A DNA stretch of 64,000 bases from Xiphophorus maculatus (Eukaryota > Chordata > Actinopteri > Cyprinodontiformes > Poeciliidae), in assembly GCF_002775205.1 (NCBI RefSeq), contig NC_036457.1, forward strand, positions 11,880,996 through 11,944,995. The letters are read 5' to 3'. Shown here one piece after another: positions 63,542 to 64,000 of the stretch. The notes beneath the pieces were generated by a model. It made no database searches. It was not told the origin of the DNA and worked only from the letters and a program-made list of their open reading frames with translations. The number at the start of each line of letters is the position of its first letter. The first letter of the stretch is position 1. The position numbers and the translations under genes are program-made.

Positions 63542-63795
63542 CACTTTTCTGATGCACGCACCGCTGTCGGCTTTAGAGGTCTGCTCGCGATGGCATAACG
63601 ATTAAGTCCCACGACTGCAAAAGCAGCAGCAGCGCCATGATGAAGAGGTTTGTGAATATAATGCTGCGTGGCCTTGTTAGCCTCTCCAAGGAGAGCCCTA
63701 TTTGGGCAAAGGAACACCAGCCGCTGCCAAAAAAGAAGATCAAGAGGAAACGGAGGGCGGTGAAGAGAAACAAGAGTATGGGCAGACGCAACTTA
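63542..63795 (+). CDS. Possible first coding exon of an unidentified gene (partial)
   Basis: A long polypyrimidine tract and CAG precede 63542. An ATG at 63637 in good context (GCGCC before it) opens a frame of 53 codons up to a GTGAGG donor at 63796. The peptide starts MMKRFVNIMLRG, then becomes strongly basic (KKKIKRKRR). I do not recognise it. The overlapping frame in the same exon reads acidic and is the alternative. It may be joined to the leader exons at 59,197 and 59,484. Confidence 0.25.
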
Positions 63796-64000
63796 GTGAG
63801 GGCGGTTGGTATTTCTCCAGTGGTCCTTCACCAGGATCACTGGAGTTCCTGTTTTCTGAGCTGCTGTTATCCCTATGCAGATTTTAGATTTTTTTTTTCC
63901 TGTCATGCTTTTTGTTCTTATTAGTGGATGATTTAAGTTTAAATTTGCAACTTTTTCCTGATAAGCCTGAGTAATTGTAGGTTGGTTTGGAGGCAGACAA

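Overview
The window is nuclear DNA of a teleost fish. It is AT-rich and intron-bearing, with abundant microsatellites, decayed Tc1-like and hAT-type transposons and tRNA-derived short repeats. It carries four protein-coding genes that can be rebuilt exon by exon with matching splice phases. Three are recognisable vertebrate genes: gata4, ncoa7 and hint3. ncoa7 followed by hint3 is the order also found at human 6q22. The species cannot be fixed from sequence alone.

Layout. (1) 1-7,600: a plus-strand three-exon gene (CDS 3175-7563, 422 aa) that I read as an AID/APOBEC-like zinc deaminase outside the classical AID/APOBEC1-4 set. It has a TATA box, preceded by a perfect short palindrome. (2) 9,871-16,611: gata4 on the minus strand, convergent with the deaminase gene. 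All six coding exons are present (396 aa). The gene carries a cluster of GATA sites in its first coding intron, an inverted duplication flanking its last two exons, and a final intron that is in frame without a stop. Long TC and GATA-type microsatellites lie just upstream. (3) 17,000-37,000: a gene-poor stretch of repeats and transposon relics. (4) 37,107-37,178: a minus-strand tRNA-Glu(CTC) gene. (5) About 37,400-52,390: ncoa7 on the plus strand with a non-coding first exon and 16 coding exons (797 aa; LysM, GRAM-like and TLDc domains). (6) 54,541-56,932: hint3, a HIT-family hydrolase, in five exons (161 aa). (7) 58,780-63,800: a CpG-rich promoter-like block, followed by two possible leader exons and a possible first coding exon of an unidentified gene that leaves the window.

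The genes do not form a pathway. gata4 is a cardiac/endodermal transcription factor. ncoa7 encodes a TLDc protein linked to V-ATPase, oxidative-stress and interferon biology. hint3 is a nucleotide-binding hydrolase. The deaminase-like gene has the look of an immunity or nucleic-acid-editing protein.

Two patterns stand out beyond the genes. The deaminase-like gene is the best candidate for something little described. The window also holds many perfect, short-loop inverted repeats, far above chance expectation, which look like scars of local template-switching replication.
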